Origin: Nitrospirota bacterium
GTDB lineage: Bacteria > Nitrospirota > Thermodesulfovibrionia > Thermodesulfovibrionales > UBA6898
NCBI GenBank assembly: GCA_021783515.1
Contig: JAJXTV010000012.1
Coordinates: 1-64,000, forward strand
Reading direction: 5' to 3'
DNA: 64,000 nucleotides
The notes below the pieces were generated by a model, which was given only the letters and a program-made list of their open reading frames with translations, ran no database searches and had not been told where the DNA came from. A program made the position numbers and the translations under genes. Positions 54,962 to 64,000 of this stretch are shown piece by piece; within the stretch, counting starts at the first letter, position 1, and each line of letters begins with the position of its first letter.

Positions 54962-55636
54962 ATGCAAAATAAAACTTTTTATATTGTCTTAGCTGCATTA
55001 ATTATTTTTTTTGCGAACGCGTGTAATTCATCACCTGTTTCAGGGTTCACTATAATTGAGCCTATATCCGGGCAAACCTACCACCCAGGTGATAGGGTCA
55101 CTCTAAAAGCAGCTACTGGGCCAAATGAGCAACCGGTAGCGGTTTATCTGTATGCGACACATATGCAATATTCTGATTTATATAGTACGCCCCCTTATGA
55201 ACTAACTTTTACTATTCCGGCCGACTTTACGGGACAAGATACTCTAGTCGCTTCAGAAAAATTCTCCGACGGCAAAATAATTGAAACACGCGTTGAAATT
55301 AACGTCATTCTTCCCTCAAACGTTACCCTTCAAGGCATCAGCGTTGATCCGACTTTTATCCTTCTTCAAAAAATGCCTGCTGGGAGTGATGCAAACAAGG
55401 TTAGAGCGTTTGAAACAGCAAATATAGGAGTGGGAGGAATGTACTCTGACGGCATTGAGAGAGGATTAACATCACCAGCTAAAGGCACAACGTACATAAG
55501 CAGCAATGAAAAAGTCGCTACCGTTGACGCCGAGGGCAACGTTACAGCTCAAGGTCTTGGTGATGCCACAATTACTGTGCGAAACGGCAAATATAGCGCG
55601 ACCGTAAAGGTTGTTGTTAAGGCATACAAACAGTGA
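54962..55636 (+). CDS. Lipoprotein with bacterial Ig-like (BIG_2) domain
   Basis: The 224 residues start with a lipoprotein signal (YIVLAALIIFFANACNSS, Cys21). An Ig-like region (GFTIIEPISGQTYHPGDRVTLKA) and a BIG_2 domain (YISSNEKVATVDAEGNVTAQGLGDATITV) follow. GGGAGG precedes the ATG. The 12-bp distance from the lipase-like gene suggests they moved together and may work together at the cell surface. Confidence 0.8.
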   Translation: MQNKTFYIVLAALIIFFANACNSSPVSGFTIIEPISGQTYHPGDRVTLKAATGPNEQPVAVYLYATHMQYSDLYSTPPYELTFTIPADFTGQDTLVASEKFSDGKIIETRVEINVILPSNVTLQGISVDPTFILLQKMPAGSDANKVRAFETANIGVGGMYSDGIERGLTSPAKGTTYISSNEKVATVDAEGNVTAQGLGDATITVRNGKYSATVKVVVKAYKQ

Positions 55637-55712
55637 GAATGGTCTTCAATAACAAATACGAACTGAAAGCACCTCTTACGGCCCGAGAACTAGAAGGGTC
55701 CAGGGAGACAAT

Positions 55713-55737
55713 GGGGTCAAACCTTCATTCTTCATTT
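55713..55737 (-). repeat. Left terminal inverted repeat of a REP-type transposase relic
   Basis: The 25 bp from GGGGTCAAACC to CTTCATTT are the exact reverse complement of 56108-56132. The two copies bracket the truncated transposase. Confidence 0.9.
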
Positions 55738-55778
55738 ATAGTATTGATGGGTACATGGATTGAGGTGCAGACGCGTAG

Positions 55779-56120
55779 ATGGCGAGACAACTGAGGGTAG
55801 AATTTGAGGGTGCGTTTTACCATATCACCTCGCGAGGCAACCGGAGGGAGAAGATATATTTTGAAGACGGAGACAGGGAGAGGTTCTTGGAGATACTGAA
55901 GAGGACAAAGGAGCGATATGGCTATCTGCTTCACGCCTATGTCCTTATGGATAATCATTACCATCTTTTGGTGGAGACGCCCAAGGCAAATATTTCGCAG
56001 ACGATGCAGAACATAAATACGAGTCAAACAACAAGAGAGATGGAAGGTCGAATAGATAGTGAGAAAAGGCTGAGAAGAGAATTGGGAAAGCTTAAGGGAA
56101 AGATCCTAAATGAAGAATGA
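55779..56120 (+). pseudogene. REP-associated tyrosine transposase (TnpA-REP, Y1/IS200-like), internally deleted
   Basis: The first 85 codons are normal: MARQLRVEFEGAFYHITSRGN through LMDNHYHLLVETPKAN, including the HUH pair (HYH). Then NINTSQTTREMEGRID joins directly to a stretch like the family's C-terminal end. The catalytic tyrosine segment (normally NxNTSYTxxFN) and the middle of the protein are missing: 113 residues against about 200-320. It therefore cannot cut DNA by itself. The 25-bp inverted repeats around it would make a short, possibly mobilisable element. Confidence 0.82.
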
Positions 56121-56132
56121 AGGTTTGACCCC
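56108..56132 (+). repeat. Right terminal inverted repeat of the REP-type relic
   Basis: A perfect inverted copy of 55713-55737. It overlaps the last codons of the relic frame. Confidence 0.9.
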
Positions 56133-56277
56133 AAATGTCACCCCAAATGTCCGATACCTTGGAGAGCGTGACGGGCGGAAAAAGAGATGATGAGGAAATC
56201 TGGTTGTCGGTCAGCGTGGATAAGTAGCAGGAAAATCCAACGTATCATGTCCGAATTTCATGGTATAATAACCTTCG

Positions 56278-57438
56278 GTGATTAAACGTGACAGCCTTAT
56301 AGGAGAGGTGAGGTCCGCCATCAGGCGGAGCCGCGCTGTAGCGCTCATAGGCCCGCGGCAGTGCGGCAAGACCACACTGGCCAGGCAGCTTGTGTCGGTT
56401 GATTCGCCAAACTACCTTGATCTTGAAGACCCCTCCAGTCTTGCCCGGCTTGATCAGCCCATGACCGCTTTGCGCGGCCTGAAGGGGCTGGTAGTCATTG
56501 ACGAGGTGCAGAGGAGACCGGACTTGTTTCCGGTGCTTCGAGTGTTGACGGACAGGAAACCACTGCCTGCCAGATTCCTGCTCCTCGGCAGCGCCTCCCC
56601 AGAGCTTCTTCGGCAGTCGTCGGAGTCTCTGGCCGGACGAATCGAGACACTTACCATGGGCGGATTCAGCCTCGCCGAGATAGGGAAGGCGGCGCACGCG
56701 CGCCATTGGCGGCGGGGCGGGTTTCCGCCCTCTTATCTCGCGCGGAGCGAGGCCGACAGCCTTGTATGGAGAAGGAATTTTATTCAGACCTTCCTGGAAC
56801 GTGATCTGCCCCAGTGGGGCATCGGCGCGCCGTCCACCGCTTTGCTGCGGTTCTGGACCATGCTCGCGCACTTCCATGGCCAGATATGGAACGCGGCTGA
56901 GCCGGCTCGCTCCCTCGGCGTGAGCGAGCCTACGGTGCGGCGGTATCTCGACATTCTCTCAGGCGTATTCATGGCGCGCCAGTTGCTGCCGTGGCATGCC
57001 AATCTGAAAAAGAGACAGGTCAAAGCACCGAAGATATATTTCCGGGACAGCGGCCTGCTTCACTTCCTGCTGGGCATTCGTTCGGAAAAGGACCTGCTCG
57101 GGCATCCGAAAAGCGGTTCATCCTGGGAGGGATATGTCGTCGAAGAGACGATCAAGGCGGTGGAACCGGATGAGGTCTATTACTGGGCTACTCACGGAGG
57201 GGCCGAGATCGACCTGATCCTTCTTAAGCGGGGCCGCATGCTGGGCGTGGAGTGCAAACGCGCGGATGCTCCGCGCATGACGCCCTCGATGCGGACAGCC
57301 CTGAATGAGTTAAAACTCGAACAGATCGCGGTCGTGTATCCGGGCACGATGAGGTATTCGCTGGATGAAAGGGTTGCCGTGGTGCCTCTCGAAGCCGTGG
57401 CGGATGGAATGAAGGGGTTGTTCCCAAAGCGGGTGTGA
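56278..57438 (+). CDS. AAA+ ATPase with DUF4143 domain
   Basis: The 386 residues comprise an AAA_14 domain with Walker A GPRQCGKTT (24-32) and Walker B VVIDEVQ, plus LLLGSASPELL as sensor. A winged helix (SLGVSEPTVRRYLDIL) and the C-terminal DUF4143 domain with a nuclease-like EIDLILLKRGRMLGVECKRAD follow. These proteins are common in prokaryotes and of unclear role, often suspected to be part of mobile or defence modules. Higher GC than the genes to its left suggests a different origin. GTG start. It is the last gene before the right-hand direct repeat. Confidence 0.88.
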   Translation: MIKRDSLIGEVRSAIRRSRAVALIGPRQCGKTTLARQLVSVDSPNYLDLEDPSSLARLDQPMTALRGLKGLVVIDEVQRRPDLFPVLRVLTDRKPLPARFLLLGSASPELLRQSSESLAGRIETLTMGGFSLAEIGKAAHARHWRRGGFPPSYLARSEADSLVWRRNFIQTFLERDLPQWGIGAPSTALLRFWTMLAHFHGQIWNAAEPARSLGVSEPTVRRYLDILSGVFMARQLLPWHANLKKRQVKAPKIYFRDSGLLHFLLGIRSEKDLLGHPKSGSSWEGYVVEETIKAVEPDEVYYWATHGGAEIDLILLKRGRMLGVECKRADAPRMTPSMRTALNELKLEQIAVVYPGTMRYSLDERVAVVPLEAVADGMKGLFPKRV

Positions 57439-57463
57439 AGACTAATCGGCATAGACGTACGCG

Positions 57464-57610
57464 ACTGCGAACGCTGCGGGAGATGCCGGATCAAAGACCT
57501 AGGCGATACGCTTCTTCGGCGGCGGCGCCTAGCCCCTCCCGGACTGTCTTTCGGTGCTTTTCAATTTGGGCTTCGGAGAGTGGCGGTGAATTTTGACTGA
57601 TAACCCGCAG
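57464..57610 (+). repeat. Right, shortened copy of the direct repeat flanking the island
   Basis: It repeats two separate parts of the DUF116 gene end, 57464-57500 (like 51534-51570) and 57501-57610 (like 51801-51912), joined with a 230-bp internal deletion. It includes the gene's former stop region GGCGGCGGCGCCTAG. Confidence 0.9.
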
Positions 57611-58206
57611 GGATGCAAGGTCGAAACTCTTGAGGGTTTACGTTACTAACATACCGTTACGTCGGCGACCAGCGGCTGCGGAAGCAAATAGTCCTTGCCT
57701 TTAATTCACCCGAATTCGAGGGGATTAAAAATGAGGCTGGACATAACCGCTTCACGCTGCTGATCCCGCAAAGGCAGAATGTTCAGGGTCGATGAGCTGC
57801 CGCCTCTGCAATGTCACAGTCCGCCCGTTCAGTCAAGATGATTACGGCTACCTATCGGAAATATCCCCCTCGCGAAAAAAGATTCCTGCTTTCGCCATGC
57901 CGGCTTATTGCCAAAAACACTCTCTACTACGGTCCCTGGACCAAAAAGATGCTCGCCTCAGCTTATCTCCCAGCTATGAAGATGTCTGTGCAGCCTTCAC
58001 CCACATCAACAGACCCTAAATACTACCCTCATCCTCAGATAGCAATACCCTAACAGTAGAATTGAATTGCCATAAACGTGTGCAGCGGCATAGTCCTTCC
58101 CACGTCATTCAGCAACTTCGCAGCTGAATGTCGCTTATTCGTACTTTTCAACAGCATAATCCCCCCGCAGGAAATCGGCGGCTTCCTCACATAACAGTTT
58201 CCGGAG
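57611..58206. other. Degenerate gene-free stretch right of the island
   Basis: No intact gene is recognisable. Part of it reads like a decayed coding region (see next entry). Several small frames are present but overlap and lack ribosome sites. It may hold scraps of an older insertion. Confidence 0.5.
57652..57795 (+). pseudogene. Possible helicase C-terminal fragment
   Basis: The frame reads YRYVGDQRLRKQIVLAFNSPEF and goes on to a stop. The R..I.LAFNSP word resembles the helicase-C region of DNA-repair and defence helicases, followed by a break in similarity. There is no start codon and the piece is only 47 codons, so this is a weak assignment. Confidence 0.25.
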
Positions 58207-59793
58207 TTAATGCGGTCTGACAGGGGCGCGGGACTTCACCCTCTTCAGGAGAAAAGCGAAGACGACGCAGCTGGCCGAGGCGATGGCAAGCAGGCGGAAA
58301 CTCTGCACGTATGCGATAAGCTGGGACTGCCTCACGAGCGCATTATAGATGGCGCCGGCCGCGTGGCGTGCGGAATCGGCCGATCCCATCACCTTCCCAA
58401 AATAGTTCTGGAAATGCCGGAGCTGATTCTGGAAACCCGGGTCCCATGGGGTCAGGTGTGAAACAAGGACGGACTGGTTCGCCTGGGACTGTCTCGTCAG
58501 ATAGGTGGTGAGAAGGGAAACGCCGACGCTCCCGCCGATGTTTCGCATTAAGTTGAAAACGCCGCTGGCGTTTCCGATCTCCTTTTGGGAGAGGGTGCCC
58601 ATCGAGACGGTTGCGAGCGGAACGAAGAGCATCGCAAGTCCGACCCCTGTCATGACCGACGGCCAGGCGATGTCCCACATCGTCGTCTCGAGGGTCAGAT
58701 CGCTTATGAGCCAGAGCGATACGGCGACCAGGAAGAAGCCGAATCCTATAAGCTTTCTGAAATCCACACGCGATGTGAGATACCCGACGAGCGGCATCGT
58801 CAGGAGCGCTCCCACCCCCCGCGGGCTTACCGCCAGGCCGCTTTGGATGGCCGGGTATCCCATGAGCGTCTGGAGATAGAGGGGGATCAGCGTGATCGCG
58901 CTATAGAGGGCGAGTCCGACCAGGGTAAAGAGGACGGTGCCGACGGCGAAATTCCTGTCGGAAAAGACTCGGAGCCGCACGATCGGCTCCTTGGCCCTCA
59001 GCTCCCAGAGGATGAAGGCGACCATCGAAATCGCGCTCAGGAAGGCGAACCACCGTATCCAGGAGGCGGCGAACCAGTCGTCCTGCTGTCCCTTGTCGAG
59101 CATGATCTGGAGAGTGCCGAGCGCCACCGCCATCAGCCCGAACCCGATCGAATCGATCTTCCCCGGTTTCGCGTCCCGAATGTATGGGGGGTCTTCGACG
59201 AACGCCTGGGTCATCAGGATCGCGAGCACCCCCACCGGCACATTTATGTAGAAGGCCCAGCGCCAGGAATAGTTGTCCGTCAGCCAGCCCCCGACCGTCG
59301 GGCCCGCTATCGGCGCCACCACCACTCCCACGGCGAATGCCGCCATCGCCATGCCGCGCTTCTCGGGCGGAAAGCTTTCAAGGAGTATCGCCTGGGATAT
59401 CGGCTGGAGCGCCCCTCCTCCTGCGCCCTGAAAGACGCGGGCGATCACGAGCATCTGGAGGCTGAGGGCCACGCCGCTCACGATCGAAGAGATCGTGAAG
59501 ATGACGATGCAGGCGATCAGGAAGCGCTTCCTGCCGAAGTAGGAGGCGAACCAGCCGCTGGCTGGAAGCACGATGGCATTGGAGACGAGGTAACTGGTAA
59601 GGACCCACGTCGCCTCGTCATTGCTTGCGGAAAGGCTGCCGGCGATATGGGGGACGGCGACGGTCACGATCGTGGTGTCGAGCACCTCCATGAAGGTCGA
59701 GAGCATCACGGCAGCGGTGATGAGCCATGGATTTGCGCCTGGACGCCATTGGCCATCCGGACTGCCGGGGGGGACGTTTCGCGATTCGGTCAT
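58207..59793 (-). CDS. Drug efflux transporter, DHA2 family (EmrB/QacA type)
   Basis: A 528-residue, 14-helix major-facilitator antiporter. LDTTIVTVAVPHIAGSL (helix 1 acidic motif), WVLTSYLVSNAIVLPASGWFASYFGRKR (motif A), and GAGGGALQPISQAIL with GPTVGGWLTDNYSWRWAFYINVPVG (motif C) are all intact. It probably exports lipophilic drugs with protons. No MFP (EmrA-like) partner is adjacent. It diverges from the nitroreductase gene. Confidence 0.94.
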   Translation of the reverse strand: MTESRNVPPGSPDGQWRPGANPWLITAAVMLSTFMEVLDTTIVTVAVPHIAGSLSASNDEATWVLTSYLVSNAIVLPASGWFASYFGRKRFLIACIVIFTISSIVSGVALSLQMLVIARVFQGAGGGALQPISQAILLESFPPEKRGMAMAAFAVGVVVAPIAGPTVGGWLTDNYSWRWAFYINVPVGVLAILMTQAFVEDPPYIRDAKPGKIDSIGFGLMAVALGTLQIMLDKGQQDDWFAASWIRWFAFLSAISMVAFILWELRAKEPIVRLRVFSDRNFAVGTVLFTLVGLALYSAITLIPLYLQTLMGYPAIQSGLAVSPRGVGALLTMPLVGYLTSRVDFRKLIGFGFFLVAVSLWLISDLTLETTMWDIAWPSVMTGVGLAMLFVPLATVSMGTLSQKEIGNASGVFNLMRNIGGSVGVSLLTTYLTRQSQANQSVLVSHLTPWDPGFQNQLRHFQNYFGKVMGSADSARHAAGAIYNALVRQSQLIAYVQSFRLLAIASASCVVFAFLLKRVKSRAPVRPH

Positions 59794-59944
59794 CGTAGGG
59801 TCTCTGTCATTGCCTGGGCCGCCCGAAAAGGTCTGCTCTCACGCTAGCACAGAAAGGGGGGCGTGTCAACGGAGGGAAGGGTTGCAGGAGCGTTCGGTTT
59901 GTATTACCCTTTTTCTAGCGATCAACAACTTCAAGGAGGCAGCA

Positions 59945-60514
59945 ATGAACCCGGTACTGGAGGCTATACAAAAGAGAAGGTCGGTACGGTCGTACGAGGA
60001 CAAGCCGGTCCCGAAGGAGATTTTGAATTCGATCATCGAGGCCGCCAACCAGGCCCCCTCGGCGATGAACAGCCAGCCCTGGCGGTTCGTCGTGGTGGAA
60101 GACCCGGCCGTGAAGAAGAAACTCCTCGGCGCGGCGATGCCGCATGCAAAGAAGATCCTGGAATCGGTGAAGGATTCCGACCCGGAGCGCTATGCGCAGA
60201 TCATGAAGCGGTACAATGAGCTGCCGGACCCCATCTATTATTCGGCGCCGTCGGTGCTTTTTGTAATTGGCTCCGGCCGGTATGCGGACCATTCCTGCCC
60301 GCTCGCCTGCGGGAATGCGATGCTTGCGGCGTATTCGCTCGGCATAGGGAGCTGCTGGGTGGGTTTCGGCTCGATGGTGACGGACGAGCCGGAGGTCATC
60401 AGGGCGCTCGGCCTCGGGAAGGACGAAAAAATCTATGGGCCGATCATTCTCGGGTATCCGAAGGTCTTCCCCGACCCGCCGCCGAAAAAGGCCCCGTCCG
60501 TGAAATGGATTTGA
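59945..60514 (+). CDS. Nitroreductase-family flavoprotein
   Basis: The 189 residues begin with the FMN-binding RRSVRSYEDKPVP motif, followed by AANQAPSAMNSQPWRFVVVED. The C-terminal GIGSCWVGFG and GKDEKIYGPIILGYP complete the fold. These enzymes reduce nitroaromatics, quinones or flavins with NAD(P)H; the physiological substrate is unknown. AAGGAGG lies 5 bp before ATG 59945. Confidence 0.92.
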   Translation: MNPVLEAIQKRRSVRSYEDKPVPKEILNSIIEAANQAPSAMNSQPWRFVVVEDPAVKKKLLGAAMPHAKKILESVKDSDPERYAQIMKRYNELPDPIYYSAPSVLFVIGSGRYADHSCPLACGNAMLAAYSLGIGSCWVGFGSMVTDEPEVIRALGLGKDEKIYGPIILGYPKVFPDPPPKKAPSVKWI

Positions 60515-60537
60515 CGCGCCTCTATGCGGCCCGCTCA

Positions 60538-60569
60538 TTGACAAAGAAAAAAGGTGCGTGGTATATAAT
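60538..60569 (+). promoter_or_regulatory. Promoter and leader hairpin of the cold-shock gene
   Basis: TTGACA (60538-60543) precedes TATATAAT (60562-60569), with spacing of 18 or 20 depending on register. The leader that follows contains GTAACC (60571-60576) pairing with GGTTAC (60587-60592), a small stem that may matter for cold regulation. Confidence 0.6.
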
Positions 60570-60628
60570 GGTAACCTGTGTGAACGGGTTACAGCAGCCC
60601 CGCAAGGGAAAAAGGAGGATGACGCGGC

Positions 60629-60832
60629 ATGTCGGTAGAAGGAACGATCAAATGGTTTAACGAGAAGAAGGGGTTCGGGTTTATCCAGCAGGACAATGGT
60701 CCTGATATCTTCGTCCATTATTCATCGATTGCGGGCGACGGGTTCAAGACCCTTGCGGAGGGAGAGAGGGTGAAGTTCGATATCGAGGAGGGAGCGAAGG
60801 GGCCCAAGGCGATAAACGTCGAAAAGATATAA
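60629..60832 (+). CDS. Cold-shock protein (CspA family)
   Basis: The 67 residues form one OB-fold with RNP1 KGFGFI and RNP2 DIFVHYS, binding single-stranded RNA. GGAGG lies 11 bp before the ATG. It is a single-gene unit with its own promoter and terminator. Confidence 0.97.
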   Translation: MSVEGTIKWFNEKKGFGFIQQDNGPDIFVHYSSIAGDGFKTLAEGERVKFDIEEGAKGPKAINVEKI

Positions 60833-60851
60833 ACCGAAACTTGATATTTTG

Positions 60852-60888
60852 AAAGGCCTATCTCGCAAGGGATAGGCCTTTATATTTA
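60852..60888 (+). terminator. Rho-independent terminator of the cold-shock gene
   Basis: A perfect 11-bp stem, AAAGGCCTATC with its complement GATAGGCCTTT, closes an 8-base loop and is followed by ATATTT. Confidence 0.88.
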
Positions 60889-61214
60889 CTCTTTGTTATC
60901 GCTGCAAATCGGTGGGGCGAGCCTCCCGAAAACCTTTCTGATGAGATAAGATGTGATGGGGCATGGCGTCGGGAAAAGTGGACATCACGAAAGATTGCTT
61001 TCCGGTAAGAACCTTTTTGACGCGGCTTCCGATGCGCTAATGAATCGCTATGAAAGCTTTTCGGGCCGCTCACCCCGCCTCAGCGGTGATTATTTTCAGC
61101 TGGAGAGGTTATCCTTATCGAAATGGGAAGTATAATTACCGAATGTCTTATAGCAGCTTTTCAGGCCGTGGGCATGCACCTGCAGACTTCCGACATTCAG
61201 GAAATGAGGGAATT
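60889..61214. other. Spacer before lipA with a candidate -10
   Basis: No gene is seen. A TATAAT at 61131-61136 lies 78 bp before lipA, but the -35 region is poor. Two partly similar segments, CAGCTTTTCAGGCCG at 61149 and AAGCTTTTCGGGCCG at 61054, form a weak direct repeat. Confidence 0.4.
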
Positions 61215-62069
61215 ATGAAGAGACTCCCTGACTGGATACGGACGCGCTGCCGGGCGGACCGGCATGAGACGAAGCTCATTCTGAGAAAGCACGGGCTCTC
61301 GACCGTCTGCGAGGAGGCGAGGTGCCCCAACAGGAGCGAGTGCTTTTCGAAGCCGACCGCCACGTTCATGATACTCGGGCATGAATGTACGAGAAACTGC
61401 GGCTTCTGCGCGGTAAACTCGGCCCCGCCCGGACCTCCCGACCCCGAAGAGCCGGAGCGGATCGCGGCGGCCGCGTCCGAACTGGGGCTGAAATACGTAG
61501 TGATCACCTCGGTGACGAGGGACGACCTTCCCGACGGCGGGGCAGGGCATTTCGCAAAAACGATCGAGGCGGTCCGCCGCAGCCTTCCCTCCAGCCGGAT
61601 CGAGGTGCTTACGCCGGATTTCCTCGGCGACCGGGAAAGCCTAAAAACGGTGCTCGCGGCGGGGCCGGACGTCTTCAACCACAACGTCGAGACGATCGAG
61701 CGGCTCTATCGTGTTGTCCGTCCGCAGGCGGTCTTCCGCAGGTCTCTCTCCGTGCTGACCCAGGCGAGGCTGATCGCCCCAGCCATCTTCGTGAAATCCG
61801 GCTTCATGCTGGGGCTGGGAGAGACGAGGGAAGAGGTGACGGAACTGCTGCATCTTCTGGCCGAAACCGGCTGCGAAATCGTGACGATCGGACAGTATCT
61901 CAGGCCCACAGGAAAAAATATTCCTGTGGTAGAATACGTAAGGCCGGAGGTCTTCGAGGAGATACGATCTGCGGCCCTTGGGATGGGTTTTCGTTACGTT
62001 GCGTCGGCTCCGCTTGTCAGGAGCTCGATGAACGCCGAAGAGATGTTCAGGCCGGCCTCCGGCAGATAG
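61215..62069 (+). CDS. lipA: Lipoyl synthase
   Basis: LipA is a radical-SAM enzyme that inserts two sulfur atoms into octanoyl groups on lipoyl domains. The auxiliary cluster cysteines are Cys32, Cys37 and Cys43 ([12 protein letters not shown]), and the radical-SAM cluster is Cys58/Cys62/Cys65 (CTRNCGFC). The C-terminal RSSxxAEE-type motif ([10 protein letters not shown]) is present. ATG 61215 with GAGGGAA gives 284 residues. A longer frame to 61050 has no homologous sequence. Confidence 0.96.
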   Translation: MKRLPDWIRTRCRADRHETKLILRKHGLSTVCEEARCPNRSECFSKPTATFMILGHECTRNCGFCAVNSAPPGPPDPEEPERIAAAASELGLKYVVITSVTRDDLPDGGAGHFAKTIEAVRRSLPSSRIEVLTPDFLGDRESLKTVLAAGPDVFNHNVETIERLYRVVRPQAVFRRSLSVLTQARLIAPAIFVKSGFMLGLGETREEVTELLHLLAETGCEIVTIGQYLRPTGKNIPVVEYVRPEVFEEIRSAALGMGFRYVASAPLVRSSMNAEEMFRPASGR

Positions 62070-62097
62070 CGCGGCCGTACGAGAAGGAGACAGAGGA

Positions 62098-63273
62098 ATG
62101 TTTGAGTTCAACAGGATCAAGAGGCTGCCGCCGTACGTGTTTGCGATCGTGAACAACCTCAAGATGGAGGCGAGGCGGAAGGGAGAGGACATCATCGACC
62201 TCGGGATGGGAAACCCCGACGGCGCTACGCCGAAGCATATCGTCGAGAAGCTTGTCGAGGCGGCCAAAAAGCCGAAGAACCACCGGTACTCGGCCTCGAA
62301 GGGTATTACTCAGCTGAGGATGGCGGTCTGCGAATGGTACGAGCGGAGATATGATGTCGATCTCGACCCCGAATCCGAGGCGGTCGTGACTATCGGGTCG
62401 AAGGAGGGTCTCTCCCATCTCGTCCTGGCGACGGTCGGCCCCGGCGACGTAGTGCTGACTCCGACTCCCGCCTACCCGATCCATCCCTACAGCGTAATCA
62501 TCGCGGGGGGCGAGGTAAGGACCGTGCCTATCGGCCCTGGCATAGACTATTTCGACGAGTTGGAAAAGGCGTACAAGACGACGTGGCCCCGGCCCAAGAT
62601 GCTGATCATCAACTTCCCGCACAACCCCACTACGCAGGTGGTGGAGGGGCTCGACTTCTTCAGAAGGATCGTGGATTTCGCGAAGGAGAACAAAGTGATC
62701 GTCCTGCACGACCTGGCCTATGCGGACCTCGTCTACGACGGTTATAAGGCCCCGAGCTTTTTGCAGGTCCAGGGCGCGAAGGACGTGGGTGTCGAATTCT
62801 ACTCGCTCACCAAAAGCTACTCGATGGCGGGCTGGAGGGTCGGCTTCTGCTGCGGCAACAAGGAGGTCGTCGGGGCGCTGATCAAGATCAAGAGCTATCT
62901 TGACTACGGCATGTTTCAGCCCATACAGATCGCCAGCATCGTCGCGCTCCGCGGTCCGCAGGACTGCGTGGAGGACATCCGGGGCGTCTACGAACGAAGG
63001 AGAAACGTGCTCGTGAAGGGACTCAAACAGGCCGGTTGGCCGATCGAGCCGCCGAAGGCGACGATGTTCGCCTGGGCCGAGATCCCGGACCCGTTCAAGA
63101 AGATGGGGTCGCTCGAATTCTGCAAGCTCCTGATCAAGAAAGGCGGAGTGGCGGTCTCTCCCGGCATAGGGTTCGGGGAGGGGGGCGACAACTTCGTGAG
63201 ATTTGCACTCGTCGAAAACGAGCACCGCATACGACAGGCCACGGCCGGAATAAAGAGGGTACTGAACAGATGA
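62098..63273 (+). CDS. alaC: Alanine/valine-type aminotransferase (AlaC, class I/II)
   Basis: A PLP aminotransferase of 391 residues. [18 protein letters not shown] and [11 protein letters not shown] are the cofactor loops, and [15 protein letters not shown] holds the Schiff-base lysine. The pattern [16 protein letters not shown] matches AlaC, which makes alanine from pyruvate; related enzymes act on LL-diaminopimelate. Its stop overlaps the homoserine dehydrogenase start (ATGA), fitting amino-acid synthesis. Confidence 0.93.
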   Translation: MFEFNRIKRLPPYVFAIVNNLKMEARRKGEDIIDLGMGNPDGATPKHIVEKLVEAAKKPKNHRYSASKGITQLRMAVCEWYERRYDVDLDPESEAVVTIGSKEGLSHLVLATVGPGDVVLTPTPAYPIHPYSVIIAGGEVRTVPIGPGIDYFDELEKAYKTTWPRPKMLIINFPHNPTTQVVEGLDFFRRIVDFAKENKVIVLHDLAYADLVYDGYKAPSFLQVQGAKDVGVEFYSLTKSYSMAGWRVGFCCGNKEVVGALIKIKSYLDYGMFQPIQIASIVALRGPQDCVEDIRGVYERRRNVLVKGLKQAGWPIEPPKATMFAWAEIPDPFKKMGSLEFCKLLIKKGGVAVSPGIGFGEGGDNFVRFALVENEHRIRQATAGIKRVLNR

Positions 63274-64000
63274 TACACGTCGGGATATTGGGATTCGGAA
63301 CGGTAGGAACAGGTACGGCGAGGATACTCCTCGAAAACAGGGCGGTCCTTAAAGAACGGACCGGCCTGGATATCAACCTCAAAAAGATCGCCGATATCGA
63401 TATCAAAAGGGACAGGGGGCTCAAACTGCCGAAGGGCGTTCTCACGTCGAAGGCGGATGAGCTGCTGAACGACCCGGAGATCGATATCGTCGTCGAGCTG
63501 ATCGGAGGCACGACGATCGCGAAGGAGATGGTCCTCAGGGCGATCGACAAGGGGAAGCACGTCGTGACCGCGAACAAGGCGCTCCTTGCGACTCACGGCG
63601 CCGAGATATTCAGGGCCGCGGCCAAAAAGAAGGTCGAGATCGGGTTCGAGGCGTCCGTCGCGGGCGGCATCCCGATCATCAAGGTGGTGAGGGAGGGCCT
63701 CGTCGCCAACAGGATCAGGGCGGTCTACGGCATCATCAACGGCACGACGAATTATATTCTGACGAAGATGACCGAGGAGAAGGCCGAGTTCGGTGACGTG
63801 CTGAAGGAGGCCCAGAAACTCGGGTATGCCGAGGCCGACCCGACGTACGACATCGAGGGGATCGACTCGGCCCACAAGCTGGCGATCCTCGCCTCGCTTT
63901 CCTACGGCGCGCAGTACAGCATCAAAGACGTGCACTGCGAGGGCATCTCGTGGATCACGCCGATGGACATCGAGTTCGCCCGGGAGCTCGGCTACAAAGT
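63270..64000 (+). CDS. hom: Homoserine dehydrogenase, N-terminal part (runs off the window)
   Basis: The first 243 codons encode [13 protein letters not shown] (NAD(P) fold), [36 protein letters not shown] and [12 protein letters not shown]. These are the hallmark region of the enzyme that reduces aspartate semialdehyde to homoserine on the way to threonine and methionine. The 3' end, including any ACT domain, lies outside. It overlaps alaC by four bases. Confidence 0.96.
   Translation, partial: MIHVGILGFGTVGTGTARILLENRAVLKERTGLDINLKKIADIDIKRDRGLKLPKGVLTSKADELLNDPEIDIVVELIGGTTIAKEMVLRAIDKGKHVVTANKALLATHGAEIFRAAAKKKVEIGFEASVAGGIPIIKVVREGLVANRIRAVYGIINGTTNYILTKMTEEKAEFGDVLKEAQKLGYAEADPTYDIEGIDSAHKLAILASLSYGAQYSIKDVHCEGISWITPMDIEFARELGYK

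Noticed and set aside
55779-56120. Active IS200-like transposase
   Set aside because: The catalytic tyrosine region and middle of the protein are deleted.
60889-61214. Cyclic-di-GMP riboswitch before lipA
   Set aside because: A GCAAA word and GCCTCC-like string gave weak similarity only; the required helices are missing.

Overview
The window comes from a GC-rich, Gram-negative, anaerobe-like bacterium. Lipopolysaccharide export genes (lptA, lptB, lptC), rpoN, a futalosine-pathway menaquinone gene (mqnA), an Aquifex-type aconitase and five multihaem c-type cytochromes fit a Nitrospirota (Thermodesulfovibrio-like) or related deltaproteobacterial lineage. This placement is inferred from gene content; no rRNA is present.

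Layout. 0-1.4 kb: 3' end of a katG, a tyrosine-recombinase remnant and two tRNAs (Glu, Lys), together looking like the edge of an integrated element. 1.4-8.3 kb: aconitase, a lysine/diaminopimelate operon (lysA-dapF-dapA), then bioD with a FabG-like reductase. 8.6-9.2 kb: a hexahaem cytochrome. 9.4-17.9 kb: a tightly packed seven-gene catabolic cluster (aldehyde dehydrogenase, class III aminotransferase, COG2403 GTPase, carbamate kinase, ComA-like synthase, PrpB, PrpD), followed on the other strand by an NtrC-type regulator and histidine kinase. 20.8-22.1 kb: a lipoprotein and a lysine-rich exported protein. 22.3-25.2 kb: archease-rtcB-mqnA. 25.3-28.1 kb: a helical protein, a PAP2 phosphatase and an ArnT-like glycosyltransferase. 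28.3-33 kb: four multihaem cytochromes with 39 haem-binding motifs in all, plus a small exported protein. 33-39 kb: cysteine desulfurase and the classical rapZ-hpf-rpoN-lptB-lptA-lptC block. 39-51.8 kb: aroE, membrane proteins, a DUF512 radical-SAM protein, pgsA, a TPR protein, rpe, a PASTA protein, rsmB, two envelope proteins, def, fmt and DUF116. 51.9-57.5 kb: an AT-richer accessory island bounded by a partial duplication of the DUF116 gene end and carrying a REP-type transposase relic. 58.2-64 kb: a drug exporter, nitroreductase, cold-shock protein, lipA, alaC and the start of a homoserine dehydrogenase gene.

The most striking observation is in rtcB, the RNA 3'-phosphate ligase gene. The reading frame is interrupted by one UGA exactly at the invariant metal-binding cysteine (GYDIN-C-GVRL), and every other catalytic residue is intact. 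A stable hairpin with a GAAAG apical loop begins 17 nt after the UGA, within the spacing described for bacterial SECIS elements. This makes a selenocysteine-containing RtcB the favoured reading, and it sits next to its activating partner archease.

Working together: lysA-dapF-dapA, alaC and the homoserine dehydrogenase gene feed aspartate-family amino acids. The 9.4-17.9 kb cluster looks like an amine or semialdehyde catabolic unit joined to methylcitrate-cycle enzymes. The cytochromes suggest a periplasmic or extracellular electron-transfer chain, probably drawing on menaquinone made through MqnA.
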